15,769 bases of DNA from Saprospirales bacterium. Its GTDB lineage: Bacteria > Bacteroidota > Bacteroidia > Chitinophagales > Saprospiraceae. Shown piece by piece: positions 9,435 through 15,769 of the stretch. The stretch spans positions 1-15,769 of the forward strand of contig JADJBL010000029.1 of assembly GCA_016703765.1 (NCBI GenBank), written 5' to 3'. The notes beneath the pieces were generated by a model. The model did no database searches, had not been told where the DNA came from, and worked only from the letters and a program-made list of their open reading frames with translations. Every line of letters starts with the position of its first letter. The first letter of the stretch is position 1. Both the position numbers and the translations under genes were made by a program.

Positions 9435-9871
9435 CCGAAGGGCGGTTTTGGCAATTGATCGACCTCCTGGATTGGAGCAAGGGGGTAGATAACGATGCGG
9501 TCATCGAGCCTGGTGAAGGCATTGGGCGGCTTTACCAGTCCGGCATATCTATGAATTTGACGATATCCTTTCCAAAACTGTTCTTCCTCGACGGACTGGC
9601 TTTTGCCCGGGAAATAGGAGAAAGCTCCTGGCAGCCGGGCAAGTACTTTTCGGTGGATGTTTTCCTGTATGCCCGTTGCTGCGCTGTGGCCAACGGGTTT
9701 GAGTTTTCCAAAAACTCCTGAAGAACCCTGCTCTAATGCCAAAAGACATCGATTTCGGGGCCTTATTGCAGCATCGCGGAGGAGGCGTACGTTTGCAAAA
9801 CGGGTAGGCCTTATGTGTATGTGCCGGCATATCCCGTGGAGACGTATAGTAATGAGGAGGGTTGGGCATGA
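9306..9871 (+). pseudogene. DUF4240-domain protein, frameshifted
   Basis: The conceptual protein reads 'MVTTVIKYPLRNLHPDAV', 'AEVRIELDSS', 'LTEGRFWQLIDLLDW', 'DNDAVIEP', 'HIYEFDDILSK', 'KLFFLDGLAFAREIG', 'YFSVDVFLYARCCAVANG', 'QKLLKNPALMPKDIDFGAL' and 'AEEAYVCKTGRPYVYVPAY'. It ends 'SNEEGWA' at TGA 9869-9871. That is the full layout of a DUF4240 protein as I recall the family, whose function is unknown. Frame changes lie near 9386, 9512, 9540, 9576, 9706 and 9770. Most look like loss of one base from a short run (GG, AAAA, TTTT), as expected for consensus errors. The stop overlaps the ATG of the KilA-N gene (ATGA), so the two were translationally coupled. Confidence 0.65.
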
Positions 9872-10162
9872 GCGAGATCAATAAATTTGACTACGAAGGC
9901 ACGCGCATCAGCTTTGAATTCGCCGATGGCAACAAAATGATAAACGCGACCGAAATGGCGAAGCCATTTGGCAAGCTTGTGGGCAATTTCCTTCGTCTTA
10001 AAGAAGCCCACGAATATATTACTATCCTGCAAGGAGCGATATTCACATCTGAATATCGGTCGGGGAGGTGTTGCGAGTGATCAAGGTGGTGATGCCGCCG
10101 AAGGCCCTCAAGGTACCTGGATGGATGAAAAGCTTGCTCTGAAATTTGCGGCTTGGCTCAGC
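9868..10162 (+). pseudogene. KilA-N domain protein, frameshifted and 3'-truncated
   Basis: Starts at ATG 9868, which overlaps the DUF4240 stop; the earlier TTG at 9862 is a less likely start. It reads 'MSEINKFDYEGTRISFEF', 'GNKMINATEMAKPFGK', 'NFLRLKEAHEYITILQ' and then, after a frame change near 10030, 'ERYSHLNIGRG' and 'GTWMDEKLALKFAAWLS'. This is the KilA-N DNA-binding domain ('INATEMAK' and 'LALKFAAWLSP-F' are family hallmarks), found in phage and bacterial proteins. Only the domain's first ~95 residues remain; the usual C-terminal part is gone. The match stops at about 10162, where the sequence becomes the reverse strand of an OmpH gene. This is either a deletion junction or an assembly join. 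Confidence 0.75.
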
Positions 10163-10333
10163 TTTTGTCCGTAGTCCGCAAGGGTTTTATCAACGGCCTT
10201 CATTTCCGGCATATTACTGAGCAGGAACTCCACGTTGGTGTAGCCCCACTTTTACCTGTGCCTGCAGTTGCCCTGTCAAAAGAAGAAGGGGCAAAAGGAA
10301 TTGCACTACAGTGATTTTTTTATTCAGGACCAT
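10160..10333 (-). pseudogene. OmpH/Skp-like periplasmic chaperone, second copy, only the N-terminus remains
   Basis: Read on the minus strand from ATG at 10333-10331: 'MVLNKKITVVQFLLPLLLLTG', then 'QLQAQVKVG'. This is a clear signal peptide with cleavage after 'LQA'. A one-base frame change near 10245 follows, then 'YTNVEFLLSNMPEMKAVDKT' and 'LADYGQKLS', the typical start of a mature OmpH/Skp protein. Beyond about 10162 it runs into KilA-N coding sequence on the other strand, so the coiled-coil arms and C-terminus are missing. It starts 4 nt after the stop of the first OmpH copy, as in the tandem skp pairs of Bacteroidota. It is too short and broken to make a working chaperone as read. Confidence 0.8.
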
Positions 10334-10337
10334 GGAG

Positions 10338-10830
10338 CTATTCTTTGGGAATTTGCATGCCCAGTTTGTTAAATATCTTCTCCGTGAGGTCATCTTCGGG
10401 AGGACCGTACAGGATGGTGGAAACCCCTCCGCTTGTTGTTTGGTTCAGCACATGGGTATATCCATTTTCCCTGGCTACCTCATTGATCGCATTTTGCAGT
10501 TTTTCCAGAACAGGGTTAAGCAAATCCTGGCGTTTGGCTTGCAAATTGTATTCTGCATCCGCTGCCTGTTTTTGAAGATCCTCGTCAAGCTTAAGCAATT
10601 CCTTTTCACGGGCCTGTTGCTCTTCGGGGAAAGCCGGTTTGCCTGTTTCAATTCGGTGTATTCCTGAAGCTTGCCTGGGCATAATCCTCCTGTGCTCTAA
10701 GTTGTTCTGCCAGCTTTTTCTGTATGCTCCCCACCTGGGATATAAGGCGGTAAAATTTATTATAAGAGCCTGATCTAGGCTGGCAGAATCTACAAGAACT
10801 CCTGGGGTTGTTTGGGTTTGGCGGATTATG
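10338..10830 (-). pseudogene. OmpH/Skp-like periplasmic chaperone, first copy, frameshifted at the N-terminus
   Basis: Minus-strand conceptual protein: 'TTPGVLVDSASLDQALI', 'SQVGSIQKKLAEQLRAQEDY', 'KLQEYTELKQ', 'FPEEQQAREKELLKLDEDLQ', 'AEYNLQAKRQDLLNPVLEKL', 'INEVARENGYTHVLNQT', 'ILYGPPEDDLTEKIFNKLG' and 'MQIPKE' with TAG at 10340-10338. The 'P-V-KLQ-AI-EVA-E-GY--VL' block is characteristic of OmpH/Skp, a trimeric chaperone carrying outer-membrane proteins through the periplasm to the BAM complex. The charged central part fits the coiled-coil arms. Frame changes lie near 10655, near 10668 and around 10770. I could not find a convincing signal peptide before about 10830. BamA, the usual upstream neighbour, is absent; the CHAT gene begins there on the other strand. 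Confidence 0.82.
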
Positions 10831-10889
10831 TAAAAGAAGAAACACCTCCAGAAAATTTTTCTATTTTAGTTCCTTGAATTTGCGCCAAT

Positions 10890-12725
10890 ATGACCCAACA
10901 CCCTGTAGTCCTGCTCACTTTCTCCAACAACATGGATGCTTACCTGCCGCAGATCGCGGCGGAGCAGGCAGGTATTAAAAAAGCGCTGCTGGACCATTCG
11001 GATAAAAACTACCTGCAGCTGAGGGATGTGCAGCATGCCTCCACCGAGGATGTTTTTTATCTGCTCAACCGCTACCACAACCGGATCTGCATTCTTCACT
11101 ACGGCGGGCATGCCGACGGGCAGAACATCCAACTGGAGAAAGAGATTGGCGTGGTGCAGAAAGCCAATGTAAAGGGTATCGCAGGGCTGCTCGGCACCCA
11201 GCAGAACCTGAAGCTGGTGTTCCTGAACGGCTGCGCCACAGCAGGGCAGGTCAGAAACCTGCTAGATAACGGCATACCGGCCGTCATCGCTACCAGCGTG
11301 AAGATCGACGACCAGCAGGCCCGGGAGTTTGCCGTTCAATTTTACGAGGCCATGGCGACGGGCAGCGATATCGCAACGGCATTCACGAAGGCAAAAGCCT
11401 TTCTGGAGAGCCAAAGCACATCGCCCGAATTCCTGGCGATCGAATCTAGCAGGGGCTTTGAGCTTCGCGCTGAAAAAGGAACGGATAAACTGCCCTGGGG
11501 CCTCTATTTCAAACCCGAAACCGAAGAGGCGCTGAAGTGGAAACTCCCCACGGAATCGGCGCTGGAGCTGCGTTTCGACTCGGATGCGTTTTCGGGAAAA
11601 AACAAGCTGGCGATCAACAGCCACCTGGTGGATACGACACTGAAGGCTATCCGGGAGAGCATTCATGTGAAAGAACTGGCCCGGAAGATCCACCAGGCGC
11701 GCAATGCCGGGGATGCCAACCGCAAACCCTCCGATGCGGAGAAAAAAGACGTGATCGTGCGCTCTTTCCCAGCGCCGATCAGCGCCCACCTGCGGACCCT
11801 TTTTTCGGCGGAGCTTTCGGAGAAAATGGACCAGGAACGTTTGCAGCAATTGGCCACCACCTACCAAAAAAGCCTGAAACTACTGGCCTTCATCCTACTG
11901 TCCGACCTATGGGATGCCACCCAAAAACGGCAAAAGGCCCTGGAACTGGCCGAGATAGAACGACGCCAGATCGAGGCCTTCTTCGATCTGGGCGAAGCCA
12001 TGGCGCCCCATTTCGACTATTTTCAACTGATCGATGCCCTGCTCCGTATTGCGCAGAAAAACGAATCCCAGATTTACCTCGACCCACTCAATGCCTACCC
12101 CAATGGCTGGGCAGAAGTGCCTGTCTTCCGGGAAGCGAACGACCATTTTGAGCTCATCCGCACCGCCCTGGAAGAGGATGTGTCGGGCCGTTTGATAGAA
12201 CCGTATTGCATTGCTTCGGAACAACAGTTGGCCGCGTTTTTGTCGGAACTGCACTTCCTGATCGATTACAAAATGGCGGTGATCAAAAACATCGAAGTTT
12301 ACCAGGTAAAGAATATGCCACCCCGGACATTCAAGCACGTGATGGTGGAATTGGACAATAACTACAACGATGTAGGCCGGAAAGACCGGCAGCAGGAATT
12401 GCCCGAACCCACCGATATCGAATCGGTGCTGCTCTACCGGGATCAATTGAGCGAGAACCTCAATCTCTCGCCCTTTATACTGGATGAAAACGCGCTGACC
12501 AAAGAGTTCAACTCCAAGATCTACTACTTTGGCCATCGTACGGAGAATGGATTGCGCTATTTCTGGATCGAAAACGAAAAAGATACACTCGATATTTCCG
12601 GGCAGCAGTTTGGCTACGTCTTGCAGCAATTTGAAAAAGCCAGGAAGGATATCCTGAATGAACAACCCACGACTACTACAAGCCTCCTATCGAGCAACGA
12701 AAACGATATTTTAACCCTGATGTAA
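10890..12725 (+). CDS. CHAT-domain cysteine protease, likely effector of a STAND conflict system
   Basis: An intact 611-residue protein with no signal peptide, so cytoplasmic. Residues 1-185 are a CHAT domain (caspase-like clan CD peptidase): 'CILHYGGHADG' gives catalytic His74 and 'LKLVFLNGCATAGQV' gives catalytic Cys115, followed by 'NGIPAVIATSVKIDDQQARE' and 'FYEAMATGSDIATAFTKAKA'. ATG 10890 is the right start because the domain begins with the first strand, 'VVLLTFSNN'. Residues about 240-611 are largely alpha-helical and charged, with a C-terminal stretch ('KIYYFGHRTENGLRYFWIEN') I cannot assign. CHAT proteases of this kind are known in conflict and cell-death systems and in Craspase-type cleavage of partner proteins. 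The stop is 4 nt before the STAND NTPase gene, so the two form an operon. The substrate is unknown; the effector role is inferred from the pairing. Confidence 0.88.
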   Translation: MTQHPVVLLTFSNNMDAYLPQIAAEQAGIKKALLDHSDKNYLQLRDVQHASTEDVFYLLNRYHNRICILHYGGHADGQNIQLEKEIGVVQKANVKGIAGLLGTQQNLKLVFLNGCATAGQVRNLLDNGIPAVIATSVKIDDQQAREFAVQFYEAMATGSDIATAFTKAKAFLESQSTSPEFLAIESSRGFELRAEKGTDKLPWGLYFKPETEEALKWKLPTESALELRFDSDAFSGKNKLAINSHLVDTTLKAIRESIHVKELARKIHQARNAGDANRKPSDAEKKDVIVRSFPAPISAHLRTLFSAELSEKMDQERLQQLATTYQKSLKLLAFILLSDLWDATQKRQKALELAEIERRQIEAFFDLGEAMAPHFDYFQLIDALLRIAQKNESQIYLDPLNAYPNGWAEVPVFREANDHFELIRTALEEDVSGRLIEPYCIASEQQLAAFLSELHFLIDYKMAVIKNIEVYQVKNMPPRTFKHVMVELDNNYNDVGRKDRQQELPEPTDIESVLLYRDQLSENLNLSPFILDENALTKEFNSKIYYFGHRTENGLRYFWIENEKDTLDISGQQFGYVLQQFEKARKDILNEQPTTTTSLLSSNENDILTLM

Positions 12726-12729
12726 CGCC

Positions 12730-15318
12730 ATGGGCCGGAAAAGCTACCCCTTCAAGTTTTTGGACGCCTACGGCAAAGAAGATCAGCGCATTTTCTTTGG
12801 CCGGGACCAGGAAGTCGACGAGCTGTATCGACTGGTATTCCAGACCAATCTGTTGTTGATTTATGGCCCCTCGGGCACGGGAAAGACCAGCTTGATCCGT
12901 TGCGGATTGGCCAACCGCTTCAAACCCGCTCAATGGCTCGACCTTTTCGTGCGTCGTGGCTCAGACATCAATCAGTCCCTCCTGGATGCCATCGTCCAAA
13001 GAACCCCGGAGAAGGTCGTGTCTGCAGGTTCTGCAGCGGAAGGGCTCGACTGGTTTGAATCGATGCTGGAAGCAGAAAAAGGGGACGAGGCTCCGGCAGG
13101 GGCTCCTGAGGCGTTTGAGTCGGATGATCCCATCGCCCAGGCGCTCCATAGGCTCTATCTGTCTACCTTCACCCCTATTTATCTCATATTCGATCAGTTT
13201 GAAGAGCTCTATACGTTGGGCAATGCGGAGGAACAGGCGCAATTTGCCCGCACCATCGAGATCCTGGTTCAACTCCCCCTTCCTGTAAAGATCATCTTTG
13301 CGATGCGGGAGGAATACCTCGCCCGATTGTACAAGCTGGAAAAAGCCGTGCCCCAGCTGCGCAACAAAAAACTGCGCCTGGAACCCATGGATCTGCCCCG
13401 GGTAGAGCAGGTCATCCTGCAGGCTACCCTGCACAATCCCGAATCCAATATCACCTTGCAGCAGGGCGAAGAAGCCGCTATTGCCAAAGCCATTGTGGAG
13501 AAGATCCGGGAAGGGGATGTGGATATTCAGCTCCCCTACCTGCAGGTATTTATGGACCGCCTGTATGAAACTGCCAGCGGAGAGCCCATCCTCCGGGATA
13601 AAGAGGTCCATTTTGAGCTCGACCTGGTACAGCAGATGGGCAGCATCGGAGGCGAGCTGGCCGGTTTTATCGATCGTCAGAGCCAGCGGATACACAAGGT
13701 ATTGTCCCACAAGTTTCCGGGCTTACAGATAAGTACCCTTTGGCAGGTCCTTTCGCCTTTTGCCACGTTAGATGGCACCAAGATCCCGATCCAGCAGGAA
13801 GCGCTGCTGGATATCCAGCAGAATTTGGACTTGCCGCGCAGCCATTCCAAAGCCGAATTTCTGAAGGAAGCCATTGCCGAGCTGGAAAACAGCCGGATCC
13901 TGCGCTACCGGAAAAACGAGGGCACCTACGAGGTAGCCCACGACACCCTTGCCCTCCAGATCGCCGACAAGCGGAGTGAAGATGAGAAAGCCTATCTCAA
14001 AACCAGGCGCATCATCACCGAGGGCTTTGCGGTATACCAGGACACCAATGCCCTGCTGAGCCGCGAGCAACTCGCCTTCATCAAGCCCTACGAAGCTCGT
14101 TTGCGGGAGGAGATCCGACCGGAGCAGCAAACCTTTATTCAGCACTCGAAAAATCGGCGTCTGCGGCAGCGCCTTCTCCTGTGGTCGGTTATTGCACTGG
14201 CTTTTATTGCCTCTATCCTGGTGATTGTAAGGATAAATGCAGAGCGGGATAAAGCTCAAACTGCCCTGGATTATCTTGAAAAGTCCAATACTGAAGTCGT
14301 GAAGCTCATTCTGAAAAACGCCGAGCGCGACGTCTACACCCTCCGCTACGAAGACGCCCTCGAAAAGATCAAAGCCGCCGCCAGTCTCGGGGCCCTAAAG
14401 CCTGAAGTAGCCAAAGCCTGGCTCGAGATAGCCTTCTGGCATGGGGAGGCCGGCAATACCCAAAGGGCTGCTGTGCTTCTGGACTCTGCAGCGGCCCTCC
14501 TCAACAAACCCGTGACTATTCTCCAACCCTTCCGGGAGTCGATCAGGGCTTTCGACCCGGATGAGTACGAAAAGCTGATGGAGCGATACTACCCCGTAAT
14601 GGTGGATGTGGAAGGCGGTGTTTTTGATATGGGTTGTGATCCGGGAGATAATTGCGAAGATTTGCATAAGCAGGAAGTCAGCAGCTTCCAAATGGCAAAA
14701 TATGAGACGACCTGGTGGCAATATTTCCTCTTCTGCCGGGCAACCGGACATGAATATCAAAGCCCGGGCTGGGGCACGGATGGGGATAATCCGGCGGTGA
14801 GTGTGAATTGGTACGATGCGGTGGACTATGCCAACTGGGTGAGCAAGCAAAAGGGATATTCAGCGGCAATCTCACAAGATGATTCTGGCCGTTATAAAAT
14901 TGATAGGGAATCAAAGGGCTATCGCCTGCCTACCGAAGCCGAATGGGAATATGCCGCCAAAGGCGGAAAACATCGGTCCCCTTTCATTTACAGCGGAGAT
15001 TCCGTTTTGGTTGAGGTAGGCTGGTTTTATGAAAATAGCGGCAGCCGCACCCGGTCTGTAGAAGATAAAAAAGCCAACGCTTTGGGTTTGTACCACATGA
15101 GCGGCAATTTGTGGGAGTGGTGCTGGGATTGGTATGACAGCGACTATCCGGAGAACCCGGACAAGGACTATGAAGGGCCGGAGGACGGTTCGTTCCGCGT
15201 GCTCCGCGGCGGTAGCTGGTACGGCTACGCCGGGAGTTGCCGGGTCGCGTTTCGCTACATCTACTCCCCGGACTTCCGCATCAACTTCATCGGCTTCCGC
15301 CTGGTGTTCGTCCCGTAG
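12730..15318 (+). CDS. nSTAND1 NTPase with a transmembrane segment and C-terminal FGE-sulfatase domain; predicted DGR target
   Basis: An intact 862-residue protein. 'RIFFGRDQEVDEL' (20-32) leads into the P-loop GPSGTGKT (46-53). 'YLIFDQFEEL' (151-160, Asp155) is Walker B, and the nSTAND1 winged-helix region follows ('ELENSRILRY', 'YEVAHDTLALQIADK', to about 415). A hydrophobic segment at 482-501 follows the basic 'KNRRLRQR', which predicts N-terminus inside and C-terminus outside. Residues 505-600 are helical and repeat-like. Residues 622-862 are an FGE-sulfatase domain ('GGVFDMGCD', 'YRLPTEAEWEYAAKGG', 'MSGNLWEWCWDWYDSDY', 'RVLRGGSW', 'IGFRLV'). STAND proteins are NTP-driven switches that assemble on ligand binding, so the FGE domain is the likely sensor and the upstream CHAT protease the output. 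The last ~43 codons show a DGR variable-region pattern, described separately. Confidence 0.9.
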   Translation: MGRKSYPFKFLDAYGKEDQRIFFGRDQEVDELYRLVFQTNLLLIYGPSGTGKTSLIRCGLANRFKPAQWLDLFVRRGSDINQSLLDAIVQRTPEKVVSAGSAAEGLDWFESMLEAEKGDEAPAGAPEAFESDDPIAQALHRLYLSTFTPIYLIFDQFEELYTLGNAEEQAQFARTIEILVQLPLPVKIIFAMREEYLARLYKLEKAVPQLRNKKLRLEPMDLPRVEQVILQATLHNPESNITLQQGEEAAIAKAIVEKIREGDVDIQLPYLQVFMDRLYETASGEPILRDKEVHFELDLVQQMGSIGGELAGFIDRQSQRIHKVLSHKFPGLQISTLWQVLSPFATLDGTKIPIQQEALLDIQQNLDLPRSHSKAEFLKEAIAELENSRILRYRKNEGTYEVAHDTLALQIADKRSEDEKAYLKTRRIITEGFAVYQDTNALLSREQLAFIKPYEARLREEIRPEQQTFIQHSKNRRLRQRLLLWSVIALAFIASILVIVRINAERDKAQTALDYLEKSNTEVVKLILKNAERDVYTLRYEDALEKIKAAASLGALKPEVAKAWLEIAFWHGEAGNTQRAAVLLDSAAALLNKPVTILQPFRESIRAFDPDEYEKLMERYYPVMVDVEGGVFDMGCDPGDNCEDLHKQEVSSFQMAKYETTWWQYFLFCRATGHEYQSPGWGTDGDNPAVSVNWYDAVDYANWVSKQKGYSAAISQDDSGRYKIDRESKGYRLPTEAEWEYAAKGGKHRSPFIYSGDSVLVEVGWFYENSGSRTRSVEDKKANALGLYHMSGNLWEWCWDWYDSDYPENPDKDYEGPEDGSFRVLRGGSWYGYAGSCRVAFRYIYSPDFRINFIGFRLVFVP
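15190..15318 (+). other. Predicted DGR variable region (VR) at the 3' end of the FGE domain
   Basis: Codons 821-862. Blocks that stay constant in FGE-type DGR targets (RVLRGGSW, CRVA, PD, IGFRLV) alternate with positions that are usually Asn in templates: 822 TTC, 831 TAC, 832 GGC, 833 TAC, 836 AGT, 841 TTT, 843 TAC, 844 ATC, 845 TAC, 846 TCC, 849 TTC, 851 ATC, 852 AAC and 853 TTC. Every one is an NNY codon, as expected from adenine-specific mutagenesis of AAC/AAT. I count 13 adenines in 129 bases. The G+C-rich end from ATCGGCTTCCGCCTGGT onward suits an initiation-of-mutagenic-homology site. The template repeat is not in the window, so this remains a prediction. Confidence 0.82.
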
Positions 15319-15364
15319 TCAGTTGGCAGGTCATACCGGCTCTGTCTTGCGAGCTAAGGAGCGA

Positions 15365-15429
15365 GTTGGCGAAAAAAATGAAAGGGGAGGCGAAGGGACG
15401 AAGCCGGACCGTACATTTTTTGCGCCAAC
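15365..15429 (+). repeat. 16-bp inverted repeat between the VR and the HRDC gene
   Basis: GTTGGCGAAAAAAATG (15365-15380) and CATTTTTTGCGCCAAC (15414-15429) are complementary at 15 of 16 positions, around a purine-rich 33-nt loop. The left arm begins 47 nt after the stop of the DGR target. It may be a terminator-like structure for the CHAT-STAND operon, or the hairpin/cruciform that some DGRs need downstream of the VR, although those known have short loops. The remainder of 15319-15457 shows only a short direct repeat AGTTGGC (15321-15327 and 15364-15370). Confidence 0.6.
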
Positions 15430-15457
15430 GAGCGTTATATAGGTAAAATCCGGTGTC

Positions 15458-15769
15458 ATGCAAATCAGGCTCTTTACCATCCCGGTCGGCGACAATGGAA
15501 GCGCGGTGCAGGAGATGAATACCTTTATGCGCAGCAACAAGATACTGGAAGTAAAGGATAATCTCATCAGCAACGAGCACGGGGCGTATTGGTGCTTTTG
15601 CGTTCGCTACATCGAGCGGCCCTTTTCGGGAGATGCAGAAAAGAAAGTAGATTACCGCAAGGTGTTGGACGAGGCTACCTTCCTGAAATTTTCCAAACTG
15701 AGAGAGATACGTAAGATAGTCGCGGCAGAACAAGGCGTATCGCCTTTTATCGTCTTTACAGACGAGGCA
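15458..15769 (+). CDS. HRDC-domain DGR accessory protein, 3'-partial
   Basis: ATG at 15458 opens a frame that is still open at the window end (104 residues seen). The N-terminal part, 'MQIRLFTIPVGDNG' with 'MNTFMRSNKILEV' and 'GAYWCFCVRYIE', is the small beta-alpha module that precedes HRDC in DGR-linked proteins as I recall them. From about residue 65, 'DYRKVLDEATFLKFSKLREI' and 'RKIVAAEQGVSPFIVFTDEA' are a typical HRDC domain, a nucleic-acid-binding helical fold shared with RecQ helicases and RNase D. In DGR surveys HRDC-type genes appear as an alternative or addition to avd next to the reverse transcriptase. Here it would bind template RNA or help the RT (inference). It follows the DGR target by 139 nt in the same direction. 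The template repeat and RT are expected downstream. Confidence 0.82.
   Translation, partial: MQIRLFTIPVGDNGSAVQEMNTFMRSNKILEVKDNLISNEHGAYWCFCVRYIERPFSGDAEKKVDYRKVLDEATFLKFSKLREIRKIVAAEQGVSPFIVFTDEA

Noticed and set aside
9380..9871. Programmed ribosomal frameshifting as the reason for the broken DUF4240 frame
   Set aside because: About six shifts are needed in one short gene, with no slippery-site-plus-structure pattern; single-base loss in homopolymers explains them better.
10875..10882. Bacteroidota -7 promoter box (TGAATTTG, close to TAnnTTTG) before the CHAT gene
   Set aside because: One mismatch in a core base and only 7 nt from the start codon, too close for a normal leader.
12961..13710. 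249-codon minus-strand frame opposite the STAND gene
   Set aside because: Shadow of the nSTAND1 NTPase; no start context or domain of its own.
14600..15318. Genuine sulfatase-activating (formylglycine-generating) enzyme
   Set aside because: One of the two active-site cysteine positions is Gly, no sulfatase gene is near, and the domain is fused to a STAND NTPase.
15319..15457. Searched for the DGR template repeat next to the VR
   Set aside because: No second copy of the RVLRGGSW-IGFRLV coding region with Asn codons is visible here or elsewhere in the window; it must lie downstream if it exists.

Overview
The window reads as a chromosomal segment of a Bacteroidota bacterium, probably of the Saprospiria type. 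The grounds are two C-terminal type IX secretion (T9SS) sorting domains, a tandem pair of OmpH/Skp-like periplasmic chaperone genes, no clear Shine-Dalgarno sites before the starts, and CHAT/STAND conflict genes. No rRNA, tRNA, CRISPR array or transposase was seen.

Positions 1-6764 (+) hold the remains of one very large secreted multidomain gene that begins upstream of the window. In order it carries a Big_5/SbsA-like Ig domain, a lamin-tail-like module, a second Big_5, a Calx-beta-like domain, two tandem choice-of-anchor-I domains, a phytase-like esterase domain, two short Ig/PKD-like repeats and a T9SS tail. At least a dozen frameshifts break it. A strong terminator follows (6792-6830). An intact T9SS-secreted protein with a glycoside-hydrolase-like core (6941-8815) comes next, preceded by a perfect inverted repeat.

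Positions 8816-10850 are a damaged accessory stretch. An XRE-type regulator, with a hairpin over its start codon, leads into a frameshifted DUF4240 gene. This overlaps by ATGA a KilA-N gene that is truncated where it meets the 3'-truncated end of a minus-strand OmpH gene. A second, frameshifted OmpH gene lies upstream of that one on the minus strand.

The most important part is 10890-15769 (+). An intact CHAT-protease gene and, 4 nt later, an 862-aa protein form a two-gene operon. The second protein is an nSTAND1 NTPase with a winged-helix region, a single transmembrane segment and an FGE-sulfatase (C-type-lectin-like) domain. The last ~43 codons of that protein have the layout of a diversity-generating retroelement (DGR) variable region: invariant FGE blocks alternate with positions where related templates carry Asn (AAY), and nearly all of these codons here are NNY. 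Downstream, after a 16-bp inverted repeat, begins an HRDC-domain gene of the kind known as a DGR accessory gene. It runs off the window end, so the template repeat and reverse transcriptase are expected just beyond it.

The inferred model is that the FGE domain, probably outside the cytoplasmic membrane, is a retroelement-diversified sensor. The STAND NTPase would be the switch and the CHAT protease the effector, giving a self-diversifying conflict or recognition system. The component families and the DGR principle are established. Their working together here, the topology and the presence of the RT and template are inference.
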